Source: Pseudoduganella buxea
Lineage (GTDB): Bacteria; Pseudomonadota; Gammaproteobacteria; Burkholderiales; Burkholderiaceae_D
Length of the DNA stretch: 64,000 bases
Direction: 5' to 3'
Assembly: GCF_009720835.1 (NCBI RefSeq)
Contig: NZ_WNKZ01000023.1
Location: forward strand, 1-64,000
Shown here: positions 29,257 to 36,598 of the stretch, piece by piece
How the letters are laid out: each line of letters opens with the position of its first letter
Numbering within the stretch: position 1 is the stretch's first letter
Notes under the pieces: model-generated
The model's input: the letters and a program-made list of their open reading frames with translations, nothing else
The model's database searches: none
What the model was told of the DNA's origin: nothing
Program-made: the position numbers and the translations under genes

Positions 29257-30996
29257 TCAAATCCTGCCCGCCTTGAGTTCCTCGGCCACATGGGCGCAGG
29301 CCCGCGCCGTCAGTGCCATGAAGGTCAGCGACGGGTTCTGCCACGCGCCGGAGGCCATCGCCGCGCCGTCCGTGACGAACAGGTTCGGCACGTCATGGGC
29401 CTGGTTCCAGCCGTTCAGCACGGAAGTCTTCGGGTCGCGCCCCATGCGCGCCGTGCCCATTTCGTGGATGGCCAGGCCGGGTGGCCATTCGTCCAAGGTC
29501 CTGACATGCTTCTTGACGTCCTTTACGCCCAGCTCCTCGAGAATGGTGGCCGCCGTGTCGGCGATATCTTCCAGCATGCGCCGGTCGTTGTCGGAGTAGC
29601 TGCAGTCGATATGCAGCAGCGGCATGCCCCATTTGTCCTTGCGGGTCGGATGCAGGGAAACCATGTTCTCGTAGCGGGGCAGCATCTCGCCCTGGCCGCC
29701 CAGCGAGAAATGCCAGGGGCCGGGCTTTCTCAGCATGGCCTTGAAGTCTTTGCCGAAGCCCGGCTTCCACGCCGCCGACTGCCAACCGTCGCGCCCGGCG
29801 CCGCCGGACAGTGCGTAGCCGCGCAGGAAGCGGGGGTGCTGCTCCAGCACGTTGCGGAAGCGGGGAATGTACGGCGCCGTCGGCCGGCGGCCCTGGTAGT
29901 AATCGTCCTCGAAGCCTTCCACGCGACCGTGGGCGCCGGCACCGAACAGGTGGTCCGTCAGGTAATGGCCCAGCGCGCCGGAGGAATTGGCCAGTCCCGT
30001 GGGGAAGGCAGCCGACGTGGAATTGAGCAGGATCGCCGTCGATGCCAGGGTCGAGGCGCACAGCACGACCACCTTGGCGTGATACTCGCGCGTGGCCATG
30101 GTCTTGGCGTCGATCACGCGCACGCCCGTGGCCCGGTTCGTGGCCGGGTCGTACAGCACGCTGTGCACGATGGCGTCGGTGGCGATGCGCAAACGTCCCG
30201 TCTTGACTGCCGCCGGCAGGGTCGAGCTCTGCGTGGAGAAATAGGCGCCGAACGAGCAGCCGCGCTGGCACTGGTGGCGCGCCTGGCACTGGCCCCGGCC
30301 CTGGGCCAGGTGCGCGTCGGACGGCGTGCGCAGGTTGGCGGTGCGGCCCATGATCATTTTCGCCGGCGCGAAGCGGGCATCGAATTTCTGCTTCAACGCC
30401 AGTTCGACCGCGTTGAAATCGAAGGCGGGCAGGAATTCGCCGTCCGGCAGCACGGCCAGGCCCTCGCTGCCCCCGCTGATGCCGACGTGGCGCTCGACGT
30501 GGCTGTACCACGGCGCCAGGTCGGCATAGCGGATCGGCCAGTCCACGCCATGGCCGTCCTTCAGGTTGGCCTCGAAATCGAGGTCGCTCCAGCGGTAGGA
30601 CTGGCGCGCCCACATCAGCGACTTGCCGCCCAGCTGGTTGCCCCGTATCCAGCTGAACGGCCGGCCCTCGGGGGTCGAATACGGCATGTCGCGGTCGTTG
30701 TTGAAGAACTGCTTGGTATGCTCGTCGAAGGCGTAGCACAGCCGCTGGTTGAAGAACTGTTCCGCCGCCTCCGTGGCATCGACCATGCCCCGGTTCGGCA
30801 TGGTCCACGGGTCTCGGTTCTCGCCGACGTAGTCGACGCCATGTTCGACCGGCCGTCCGCGCTCGACCATCAAGGTCTTCAGGCCCCGTTCCGTCAGTTC
30901 CTTCGCGGCCCAGCCGCCCGTGATGCCGGAGCCGACGACGATGGCGTCGAAGCGTTCGGCGCTTTCCTTGATGTAGAACGACGATATGGGTTCCAT
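29257..30996 (-). CDS. GMC-family FAD oxidoreductase, probable glycoside 3-dehydrogenase large subunit
   Basis: 579 residues. N-terminal FAD site AIVVGSGITGGWAAKEL, GNQLGGKSLMWARQSYRW, a Cys-rich segment with CQARHQCQRGC, and the GMC C-terminal block HEMGTARMGRDP with NLFVTDGAAMASGAWQNPSL. It is directly downstream (7 bases) of a gluconate-2-dehydrogenase-type small subunit, as in membrane or periplasmic sugar dehydrogenases, including glucoside 3-dehydrogenases. It would oxidise a sugar hydroxyl and pass electrons to the respiratory chain. No Sec signal is visible; the partner subunit carries the export signal. The 3-position specificity is inferred from neighbours. Confidence 0.88.
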   Translation of the reverse strand: MEPISSFYIKESAERFDAIVVGSGITGGWAAKELTERGLKTLMVERGRPVEHGVDYVGENRDPWTMPNRGMVDATEAAEQFFNQRLCYAFDEHTKQFFNNDRDMPYSTPEGRPFSWIRGNQLGGKSLMWARQSYRWSDLDFEANLKDGHGVDWPIRYADLAPWYSHVERHVGISGGSEGLAVLPDGEFLPAFDFNAVELALKQKFDARFAPAKMIMGRTANLRTPSDAHLAQGRGQCQARHQCQRGCSFGAYFSTQSSTLPAAVKTGRLRIATDAIVHSVLYDPATNRATGVRVIDAKTMATREYHAKVVVLCASTLASTAILLNSTSAAFPTGLANSSGALGHYLTDHLFGAGAHGRVEGFEDDYYQGRRPTAPYIPRFRNVLEQHPRFLRGYALSGGAGRDGWQSAAWKPGFGKDFKAMLRKPGPWHFSLGGQGEMLPRYENMVSLHPTRKDKWGMPLLHIDCSYSDNDRRMLEDIADTAATILEELGVKDVKKHVRTLDEWPPGLAIHEMGTARMGRDPKTSVLNGWNQAHDVPNLFVTDGAAMASGAWQNPSLTFMALTARACAHVAEELKAGRI

Positions 30997-31003
30997 GTGT
31001 TCC

Positions 31004-31582
31004 TCAGATGGCCCAGGCGCGGGTGGCCGGGGTAACCTTGATCCTGCCCGTAAAACCGCCAGGGACGGGCAGGTAAGCCAACTCGCGCGAAGCGCCCGCC
31101 TCGGACGTGTAATAGGCGAACGTCACGTGGCCCTTCAGCTGGCGGAAGAACTCGCGGTCGGCGGCAGTGAACGGCTCGGCGCCGGCATCGAGCCGATGCA
31201 GCAGCGCCGCCTGGCGCGTCGGCGTCAGGGCGGCGAAGCCCTTGCCGGCGTGAGCCTGCGCCACGGCGTCGATGCGCGCCAGGCCGGCCCGGAACTGGCC
31301 TTGATGCGCCGCCGTCGAACAGGCGTGCAGCAGGTGATCGATGGTGCGGTGCGCGCCCACGGCCAGCGCGCCCGGGGTGTCCGTACGGGGGATGATCAGT
31401 TCGGCGAGCACGCCCGTCAGCGCCAGTTCCGTGGGTGTCAGCAGCAAGGGTGGGCCGGCCTTGCGGGATCCGGCCACGGCGGCCAGCACGTCGCCCGACA
31501 GGGCCAGGCCGCACAGCGCGCCCAGTTGCAACAGGGCGGCGCGGCGCGAAGGCGACAGCGTATCGTCGGCCGGTACCATCAT
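31004..31582 (-). CDS. Gluconate 2-dehydrogenase subunit 3-type small subunit
   Basis: 192 residues. The N-terminus SPSRRAALLQLGALCGLAL is a Tat-like signal (twin Arg, mild hydrophobic stretch). The body has LTGVLAELIIPRTDTPGALA and a C-terminal FTFAYYTSE-like segment (HVTFAYYTSEAGASRELAY), as in the subunit-3 family that accompanies GMC dehydrogenases. A Tat signal here could carry the folded GMC partner across by piggy-back. Its ATG at 31582 overlaps the AraC stop by 4 bases, and the GMC gene follows after 7 bases. Confidence 0.87.
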   Translation of the reverse strand: MMVPADDTLSPSRRAALLQLGALCGLALSGDVLAAVAGSRKAGPPLLLTPTELALTGVLAELIIPRTDTPGALAVGAHRTIDHLLHACSTAAHQGQFRAGLARIDAVAQAHAGKGFAALTPTRQAALLHRLDAGAEPFTAADREFFRQLKGHVTFAYYTSEAGASRELAYLPVPGGFTGRIKVTPATRAWAI

Positions 31583-32349
31583 GCGGCCATGCCGGCACGT
31601 CCCGCCGCCAGCGAGCGCTGGTACTGCTTCGGCGTGATGCCGACGACGGTGCGGAACTGTTTCGTGAAGTAGCTCTGGCCGCCGAAACCCGTCTCCAGCG
31701 CCACGCGGGCGATATTGTTCGCCTGGGGCAGCAGGCGGCAGGCCTCGTGCACCTTCAGGTGCAGGATGTACTGCTTCGGCGTCATCGAGAAATGCTGCTT
31801 GAACTTGCGCTCGAAGGTCGACAGCGACATGCAGGACAGCCTGGCCAGGTGGTCGATGGCGATGTTCTCCGTCAGGTGCTGCTGCACGTATTCGAGGCAG
31901 GCACGGAACTGGTGGAAGGGCGCCATGATGTCGTGCGAACGCTGGGCATCGCGCGAAAAGCCTTCGATGCCGACGACCTTGCCGTGCCGGTCGCGGATCG
32001 GCGCCTTGGTGGTGAAGAGCCACGTCAGCGCGCCGTTCTCGCCGCCGATCACTTCGAGCTTGTTGCGCACGGCCAGTCCCCGGTCCATCACGGACAGGTC
32101 GTCGGCGCGGATGCGGTCGGCCAGATCGCGCCGCAGGAAATCGTGGTCGGTCTTGCCCAGGATGTCGCGCACGTCGGCCAGCGCGTGCTGCTCCTGCAGC
32201 AGCCGGTTGCCCCAGACGAACTGGCCGGCGCGGTTCTTGGCGAAATAGTAGGTATCGAGCAGGCTGTCGAACAGCGCACTGGGCGTCGGGATGCCGTGTT
32301 CGGCGAAAAAACCCGCGCAATCGTCCCCGTCGAACACGATGGTGTCCAT
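31579..32349 (-). CDS. AraC-family regulator with N-terminal PAS-like domain
   Basis: 256 residues. An N-terminal PAS-like sensor (residues about 20-130; TYYFAKNRAGQFVWGNR, RDRHGKVVGIEGFSRD) is followed by a C-terminal AraC double helix-turn-helix: IDHLARLSCMSLSTFERKFK and IARVALETGFGGQSYFTKQF then GITPKQYQRS. It is the first gene of the leftward sugar operon and is translationally coupled to the dehydrogenase small subunit. It is divergent from the DUF1080 gene, so it probably controls both directions. The ligand is unknown. Confidence 0.88.
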   Translation of the reverse strand: MDTIVFDGDDCAGFFAEHGIPTPSALFDSLLDTYYFAKNRAGQFVWGNRLLQEQHALADVRDILGKTDHDFLRRDLADRIRADDLSVMDRGLAVRNKLEVIGGENGALTWLFTTKAPIRDRHGKVVGIEGFSRDAQRSHDIMAPFHQFRACLEYVQQHLTENIAIDHLARLSCMSLSTFERKFKQHFSMTPKQYILHLKVHEACRLLPQANNIARVALETGFGGQSYFTKQFRTVVGITPKQYQRSLAAGRAGMAA

Positions 32350-32569
32350 GGTGTCTAGTCCCCGTATTGTTATGGGGCGATAGTAGCATTCAGTTAAGTT
32401 CGGAAGTGTCAGGAAATCGGAGATTTTTATAAGGAATTCGGCAAGGACGGCGGCAAGCCGGGACAGCGGGCACGCCAGCCAGGGGTCCCGTGCATTGCGC
32501 CCAATTCATGCTATCCCGGCGCGCCGGGCAGTTGTAAGATTGCGCTACCATCCACGATCAGAGACACCC
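32350..32569. promoter_or_regulatory. Divergent control region between the AraC operon and the DUF1080 gene
   Basis: 220 bases. The half next to AraC (about 32370-32445) is locally AT-rich, including a TTTTTATAAGGAATTC stretch, and probably holds promoters. No clear palindrome or strong -35/-10 pair was found. Confidence 0.35.
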
Positions 32570-33430
32570 ATGACGACACCCAACCCGATCCGACGCCTCG
32601 GCCTGCTGGCCACGATGCTGGCGCTGTGCGCGCCGCTGCATGCGGCCGAAAATCCCTGGCAGACGCTGTTCAACGGCCGCGACCTGACAGGCTGGACGAC
32701 GTGGGTCAGCATGCAGCCCACGTCGGACAATATGAAGTGGCCGACGTCCGTGCGGGGCGCCGGTGTCGATCCGAAAGGCGTGTTTTCCGTGGTGGACGGC
32801 AGCTTGCGGGTCTCGGGCGAGGAGTGGGGCGCCGTGACGACGACGGGCGAGTACGAAAACTTTCACCTGAAGTTCGAGGTCCGCTGGGGCACGAGGAAGT
32901 GGGCGCCGCGACTGGACGCGCCGCGCGACAGCGGTTTGCTGTACTACGCCGTCGGTCCGGCCGACGCGCAAAGCGGGCACTGGATGCGCAGCCACGAATT
33001 CCAGATACAGGAAGGCGACTGTGGCGACTACCACAGCCTCGATGGAGTGACGGTCGACGCCCACGTGGGCGACGCCAACCAGGGCGACTGGAAGTTCTAC
33101 CGCTACGATCCGGCGCTGCCGCTGCGCACGAATATCGCCGCCCGCATCCTCAAGCGGGGCAATTTCGAGAAGGCCTCAGGCCAGTGGAACACGATGGAAG
33201 TCATCGCCGACGGCAGGACGCTCATCCATATCGTCAACGGCCACGAGGTGCTGCGGGCGGAAAATTCACGCCAGACCGTGGACGGCAAGACGGTGCCGCT
33301 GGCGCGCGGGAAGTTCTCGATCCAGTCGGAAGGGGCCGAGACCTTCTACCGCAATATCCAGGTGCGCAAACTGGACGGCCCCGCCGCGGCTCAATCGGCG
33401 GCGGGCGCCGTCACGACGGCCGGCAGGTAG
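32570..33430 (+). CDS. Exported DUF1080 protein (3-keto-glycoside hydrolase family)
   Basis: 286 residues. The ATG at 32570 opens a signal peptide (MTTPNPIRRLGLLATMLALC, cleavage near LHA-AEN). The mature part is the DUF1080/3keto-disac_hyd jelly-roll: WQTLFNGRDLTGWTTW, ENFHLKFEVRWG, DSGLLYYAVG and HEFQIQEGDCGDY, then WNTMEVIADGRTLIHIVNG. Family members cleave 3-keto-glycosides by an oxidation-assisted elimination route. Divergent from the GMC/dehydrogenase operon, which would supply the 3-keto substrate. Its last 40 bases overlap the convergent thioesterase gene. Confidence 0.86.
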   Translation: MTTPNPIRRLGLLATMLALCAPLHAAENPWQTLFNGRDLTGWTTWVSMQPTSDNMKWPTSVRGAGVDPKGVFSVVDGSLRVSGEEWGAVTTTGEYENFHLKFEVRWGTRKWAPRLDAPRDSGLLYYAVGPADAQSGHWMRSHEFQIQEGDCGDYHSLDGVTVDAHVGDANQGDWKFYRYDPALPLRTNIAARILKRGNFEKASGQWNTMEVIADGRTLIHIVNGHEVLRAENSRQTVDGKTVPLARGKFSIQSEGAETFYRNIQVRKLDGPAAAQSAAGAVTTAGR

Positions 33431-33858
33431 GCCGCGCAGAATTCCGGCGGCATGCGGCGCGGCTTGCCGCTGGCGATGTCGATGCAGACCAGCTGCCAGC
33501 GCCCGCGCATGACGGTGGCGCCGTCGGCGGCGCGCAGCAGCTGGAAACGGCGCTCCATTGCCAGGCGGCCGTCGGTGGCGCACAGCCACGTCCCCAGCAG
33601 CAGTTCGTCGCCGGCGCCGGTGGGCAGCAGGTAGTCATATTCCGCGCGCTGGATCGCCATGGCGCGGTCCAGGCGCTGGTAGTCGGCCAGGTCAAGGCCC
33701 AGCGCCTCGGAATGGGACCAGCCGGCCAGCTCGCACCAGCGCACGTAGACGGCGTTATTGGTGTGCTGCAGGCCGTCGATATCGCCGGCGGCCGGGCGGA
33801 CGGGCAGGATGTGCGGGCTTGGGGTGTCCCAGTTCAAGGCGGCTCCGTTGGTGCGCAA
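33391..33858 (-). CDS. Acyl-CoA thioesterase, 4-hydroxybenzoyl-CoA thioesterase-like hot-dog fold
   Basis: 155 residues, single hot-dog domain. DIDGLQHTNNAVYVRWCELAG is close to the catalytic region of the YbgC/4HBT family (Asp followed by G-x-x-NN-x-x-Y), then RAEYDYLLPTGAGDELLLGT. It would hydrolyse an acyl-CoA in the cytoplasm; the substrate is not evident. Convergent with the DUF1080 gene and overlapping it by 40 bases at the 3' ends. Not part of a visible pathway. Confidence 0.8.
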   Translation of the reverse strand: MRTNGAALNWDTPSPHILPVRPAAGDIDGLQHTNNAVYVRWCELAGWSHSEALGLDLADYQRLDRAMAIQRAEYDYLLPTGAGDELLLGTWLCATDGRLAMERRFQLLRAADGATVMRGRWQLVCIDIASGKPRRMPPEFCAAYLPAVVTAPAAD

Positions 33859-33966
33859 AGGCCCAATTGTAGCGTGGACGGCCTGCGGGGGCGCGGTCGC
33901 CCTTGACGAACTGGCAAGCAGCGGCCATCATTGCGCGCTTTGCAGGCGACAGGGCAATCCGAACAC

Positions 33967-34470
33967 ATGGCACTTCTGACCGTAACCGAAGCGGCGCGGC
34001 TGGCACGGCGCAGCCGCGCATCCATCTACCGCGACCTGGAAAAGGGCCGGCTGGAGAAAGTCTTCACCGCCGATGGCGCGCTGAAGATCGATTCGGCCGA
34101 CCTGGCCCGCTGCTACGGCGCCATCGGCGCGCCCGAGGGCGGACCCGGCGCTTCGCCCAGGGCCACGCACAATGCCATCCACGCCGTGCTGCGCCAGGTG
34201 CAGGACACGCCGCCAGAGCCACCCGCCGGCGCGGCGCTCGAGGTGGCCCAGCTGCGCGCCCAGCTGGCCGCCGCCGAACAGCGCATGGCACTGCTGGAAC
34301 GCATCGCCAAACTCGAAAAGAGCGCCCGCCAGGCCGCCGACGCCAGCTGGCGCGTGCGCCTGGAAGCGAAGGAAGAAGTGATCAAGGCGCTGACCCTGGC
34401 GCTGTCGAACGACAGCCGCTGGCCCACGTGGCACCGCGCGGCGGACGAAAAAAGCCTGGCGCTGAACTAG
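33967..34470 (+). CDS. Helix-turn-helix plus coiled-coil protein of unknown role
   Basis: 167 residues from the ATG at 33967. Residues 1-50 are a MerR/excisionase-like helix-turn-helix (LLTVTEAARLARRSRASIYR, then KIDSADLARCYG). Residues about 85-140 are Ala/Gln/Glu/Arg-rich with heptad-like spacing (LEVAQLRAQLAAAEQRMALL), suggesting a coiled coil. The tail is WPTWHRAADEKSL. Similar layouts occur in plasmid-borne proteins annotated with entry-exclusion or partition names, but no plasmid genes lie nearby. The start lacks a strong ribosome site. Confidence 0.6.
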   Translation: MALLTVTEAARLARRSRASIYRDLEKGRLEKVFTADGALKIDSADLARCYGAIGAPEGGPGASPRATHNAIHAVLRQVQDTPPEPPAGAALEVAQLRAQLAAAEQRMALLERIAKLEKSARQAADASWRVRLEAKEEVIKALTLALSNDSRWPTWHRAADEKSLALN

Positions 34471-34580
34471 CCTGGCCCCTGGCGGGGGCATCGCCGCGCC
34501 GCACCGTTTGAACGATTCCGGGGCTGCCCCGGGATCGGCGGGGTTGTCGTGCATATTGCCGATCGCAGCCGCTTCATGGC

Positions 34581-35099
34581 TCAGGGATGCTCGCGCATAT
34601 AACTATTGATTTCCTTGCCGTTCAGCTCGGTTTTCATTTCGTACCTCATGCCCAGGCGCTCGGCAACACGACGCGACGATTCATTGCCGGAATCAACCAA
34701 TGCCCGGACCTTCGGCTCACGCCGGACCTCGAACGCATACTTCAGGACTGCCGCCGCCGCTTCGTTCGCGATGCCTTTTCCCCAGAATGGTCGATAGGTA
34801 TTCCACCCCATCTCCATCACAGTCGAGTCGCAGCGAAAGAAGGCGCCCACGCTGCCCACCACCTGGCCGCTGTGCCGGTCCTCTACCGTCCACCAGCCGG
34901 CCCGGTTCAGGAGCCATGCTCCGGCCTGTGAATTGAAGATGCGCCAGGCGGTCTGACGGTCCGCAGCGCCCAGATACGCCGAGCTTTCAGCATTCGACAG
35001 GTGCTCCGCGAATAATGCGAAGTCTTCGACACGATATTCCCGAAGCGTCAGCCGGTCTGTGTGAAGGCGGGGCACGAAAATCGTCAGGGCGTCATTCAT
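34581..35099 (-). CDS. GNAT-family N-acetyltransferase (RimJ/RimL-like)
   Basis: 172 residues. LHTDRLTLREYRVEDFALFAE is the typical RimJ/RimL start. The acetyl-CoA region is YRPFWGKGIANEAAAAVLKYAF, where the usual R/Q-x-x-G-x-G/A loop appears as WGKGIA. It probably acetylates a protein N-terminus, an amine or a small molecule. The substrate cannot be told. It stands alone, divergent from the yghU side across a repeat-rich gap. Confidence 0.82.
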   Translation of the reverse strand: MNDALTIFVPRLHTDRLTLREYRVEDFALFAEHLSNAESSAYLGAADRQTAWRIFNSQAGAWLLNRAGWWTVEDRHSGQVVGSVGAFFRCDSTVMEMGWNTYRPFWGKGIANEAAAAVLKYAFEVRREPKVRALVDSGNESSRRVAERLGMRYEMKTELNGKEINSYMREHP

Positions 35100-35270
35100 G
35101 AGAAATGCATCCTTTCATTGATTGGTTGCCGTCCGTTTCTGGCCGGTAGCGAACGATCGGTATGACTCAGTGTACGAGCTTGGTTGTCGCCGGACAAGCT
35201 GCAGGACGTCACCAGCTCCGGGTTGCGGCATTCCCTGGTTCGCGGTCAACTCGATCAGCGCCCACCGCGG

Positions 35271-35381
35271 GCCCGAATTTTCCGAGGGGTGCCGGAATCT
35301 ACGGGGACTGTCCCCGAATTTTCCGGCCGGTGTAGGAATTGCCGGGGACTGTCCCCGGGTTTTCCGGGCGGTGTAGGAAGG
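35271..35381. repeat. 41-base tandem repeat with embedded GGGGACTGTCCCC palindromes
   Basis: In the 359-base gap 35100-35458 a unit of 41 bases recurs about 2.7 times. Full units start at 35303 and 35344, each opening with GGGGACTGTCCCC and continuing CG-TTTTCCGG-CGGTGTAGGAA; a partial unit precedes them (35271-35302, CCCGAATTTTCCG). The palindrome is shared with 13940. The rest of the gap shows no gene. Confidence 0.75.
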
Positions 35382-35458
35382 TCCTTCCGACGGGGTGGCA
35401 AGCGCGCGTTGGCGTCCTTCGCTACAATGATTTGCTGAACCCCTACAGGAGAATCTTG

Positions 35459-36316
35459 ATGACGGAAGTATCGAATTACGTCCCGCCCGAGGTCTGGAGT
35501 CCGCCTGCCAGCAGCGGCGGCACCTTCGGCAACATCAACCGGCCCATCGCCGGATCGACGCACGAACGTGAACTGCCGGTCGGCAAACATCCGCTGCAAC
35601 TGTATTCCCTGGGTACGCCGAACGGCGTCAAGGTAACGATCATGCTGGAAGAGCTGCTGGCCCTGGGCCATGCGGGCGCCGAGTATGACGCCTGGCTGGT
35701 CCGCATCACGGAAGGCGAACAGTTCGGCAGCGGCTTTGTCGGCATCAATCCCAATTCGAAGATCCCGGCCCTGGTCGACCGCAGCGGCGACGCGCCGCTG
35801 CGCGTGTTCGAGTCCGGTTCCATCCTCGTCTACCTGGCCGAAAAATTCGGCGCCTTCCTGCCGACGGAGACGCGGGCCCGCACGGAGACCCTGAACTGGC
35901 TGTTCTGGCAGATGGGCTCAGCCCCCTTCGTCGGCGGCGGCTTCGGGCATTTCTATGCCTACGCGCCGGAGAAGCTGGAATACGCCATCAATCGCTATGC
36001 GATGGAAACGAAGCGCCAGCTCGACGTGCTGGACCGCCAGCTGGCTGAGCAGCGCTTCGTCGCCGGTGCTGACTACACCATTGCCGACATGGCGACCTGG
36101 CCGTGGTACGGCGGCATGGTACGGGGTGAGCTGTACTCGGCGGGCAAGTTCCTGTCCGTCGACGACTACCGCCACGTGCGCCGCTGGGCCGACGAGATCG
36201 CCGCACGCCCGGCTGTCCAGCGGGGCCGGCGCGTCAACCGCACCTTCGGCAACCCGGACGAGCAGCTGGCCGAGCGGCACGACGCCGCCGACTTCGACCA
36301 GCCCGCCCAGGGATAG
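35459..36316 (+). CDS. yghU: Glutathione S-transferase / disulfide-bond oxidoreductase, YghU type
   Basis: 285 residues from the ATG at 35459 (CAGGAGA upstream). The YghU layout is clear: N-terminal extension YVPPEVWSP and FGNINRPIAG, thioredoxin-like domain with QLYSLGTPNGVKVTIMLEEL and NPNSKIPALVD, then an all-helical domain with FGHFYAYAPEKLEYAINRY and YTIADMATWPWYG. YghU-type enzymes reduce disulfides and organic peroxides with glutathione. It lies between repeat elements and is not linked to neighbours by function. Confidence 0.9.
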   Translation: MTEVSNYVPPEVWSPPASSGGTFGNINRPIAGSTHERELPVGKHPLQLYSLGTPNGVKVTIMLEELLALGHAGAEYDAWLVRITEGEQFGSGFVGINPNSKIPALVDRSGDAPLRVFESGSILVYLAEKFGAFLPTETRARTETLNWLFWQMGSAPFVGGGFGHFYAYAPEKLEYAINRYAMETKRQLDVLDRQLAEQRFVAGADYTIADMATWPWYGGMVRGELYSAGKFLSVDDYRHVRRWADEIAARPAVQRGRRVNRTFGNPDEQLAERHDAADFDQPAQG

Positions 36317-36323
36317 CGCTATC
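36312..36323. promoter_or_regulatory. LacI-family operator candidate, distal site
   Basis: Perfect 12-base palindrome GATAGCGCTATC over the yghU stop codon. The CG-centred TAGCGCTA core is typical of LacI/GalR-family sites. A second core lies 155 bases downstream in front of the SSS symporter. Confidence 0.5.
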
Positions 36324-36350
36324 GATACTTCCATCGCAGTAATCTTGCTC

Positions 36351-36377
36351 AAAAAATGGGGTCTGTCCCCATTTTTT
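36351..36377. terminator. Hairpin of the GGGGTCTGTCCCC repeat class, acting as a bidirectional terminator candidate
   Basis: Stem AAAAAATGGGG / CCCCATTTTTT (11 bp) with loop TCTGT, followed by T-rich sequence in either direction. It lies 35 bases after the yghU stop. It resembles the GGGGACTGTCCCC repeats of the window, so it may be a repeat co-opted as a terminator. Confidence 0.65.
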
Positions 36378-36468
36378 GGGCAACGCTTCCCGGCGGCACT
36401 CGTCGCCCGGCCCCTTCTGTAGCGAATCCGACTTTTTTTGTGTCTTAAATGTAATCTTGCGTTATAGT

Positions 36469-36476
36469 TAGCGCTA
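36469..36476. promoter_or_regulatory. LacI-family operator candidate, promoter-proximal site
   Basis: TAGCGCTA within GTTAGCGCTATCG, about 125 bases before the symporter start. It directly follows TATAGT (36464-36469), a possible -10 box, so a bound repressor would block transcription. It pairs with the distal site at 36312. Confidence 0.5.
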
Positions 36477-36598
36477 TCGCAATGGTTCGGTCAACGGCCG
36501 GACCGCGCGTGCGCGCTCGCCTTGCATCGGCGGCGCGATGGGGCCTTCAGGGCGGGAACCTATACCCGCTCGCCGTTACAGAGACATTCAAACTTCCG

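Noticed and set aside
31583..32389. Long fusion frame joining the dehydrogenase small subunit to an upstream region
   Set aside because: The upstream part is antiphase to the AraC gene and Arg/Pro-rich; the small subunit starts at 31582.
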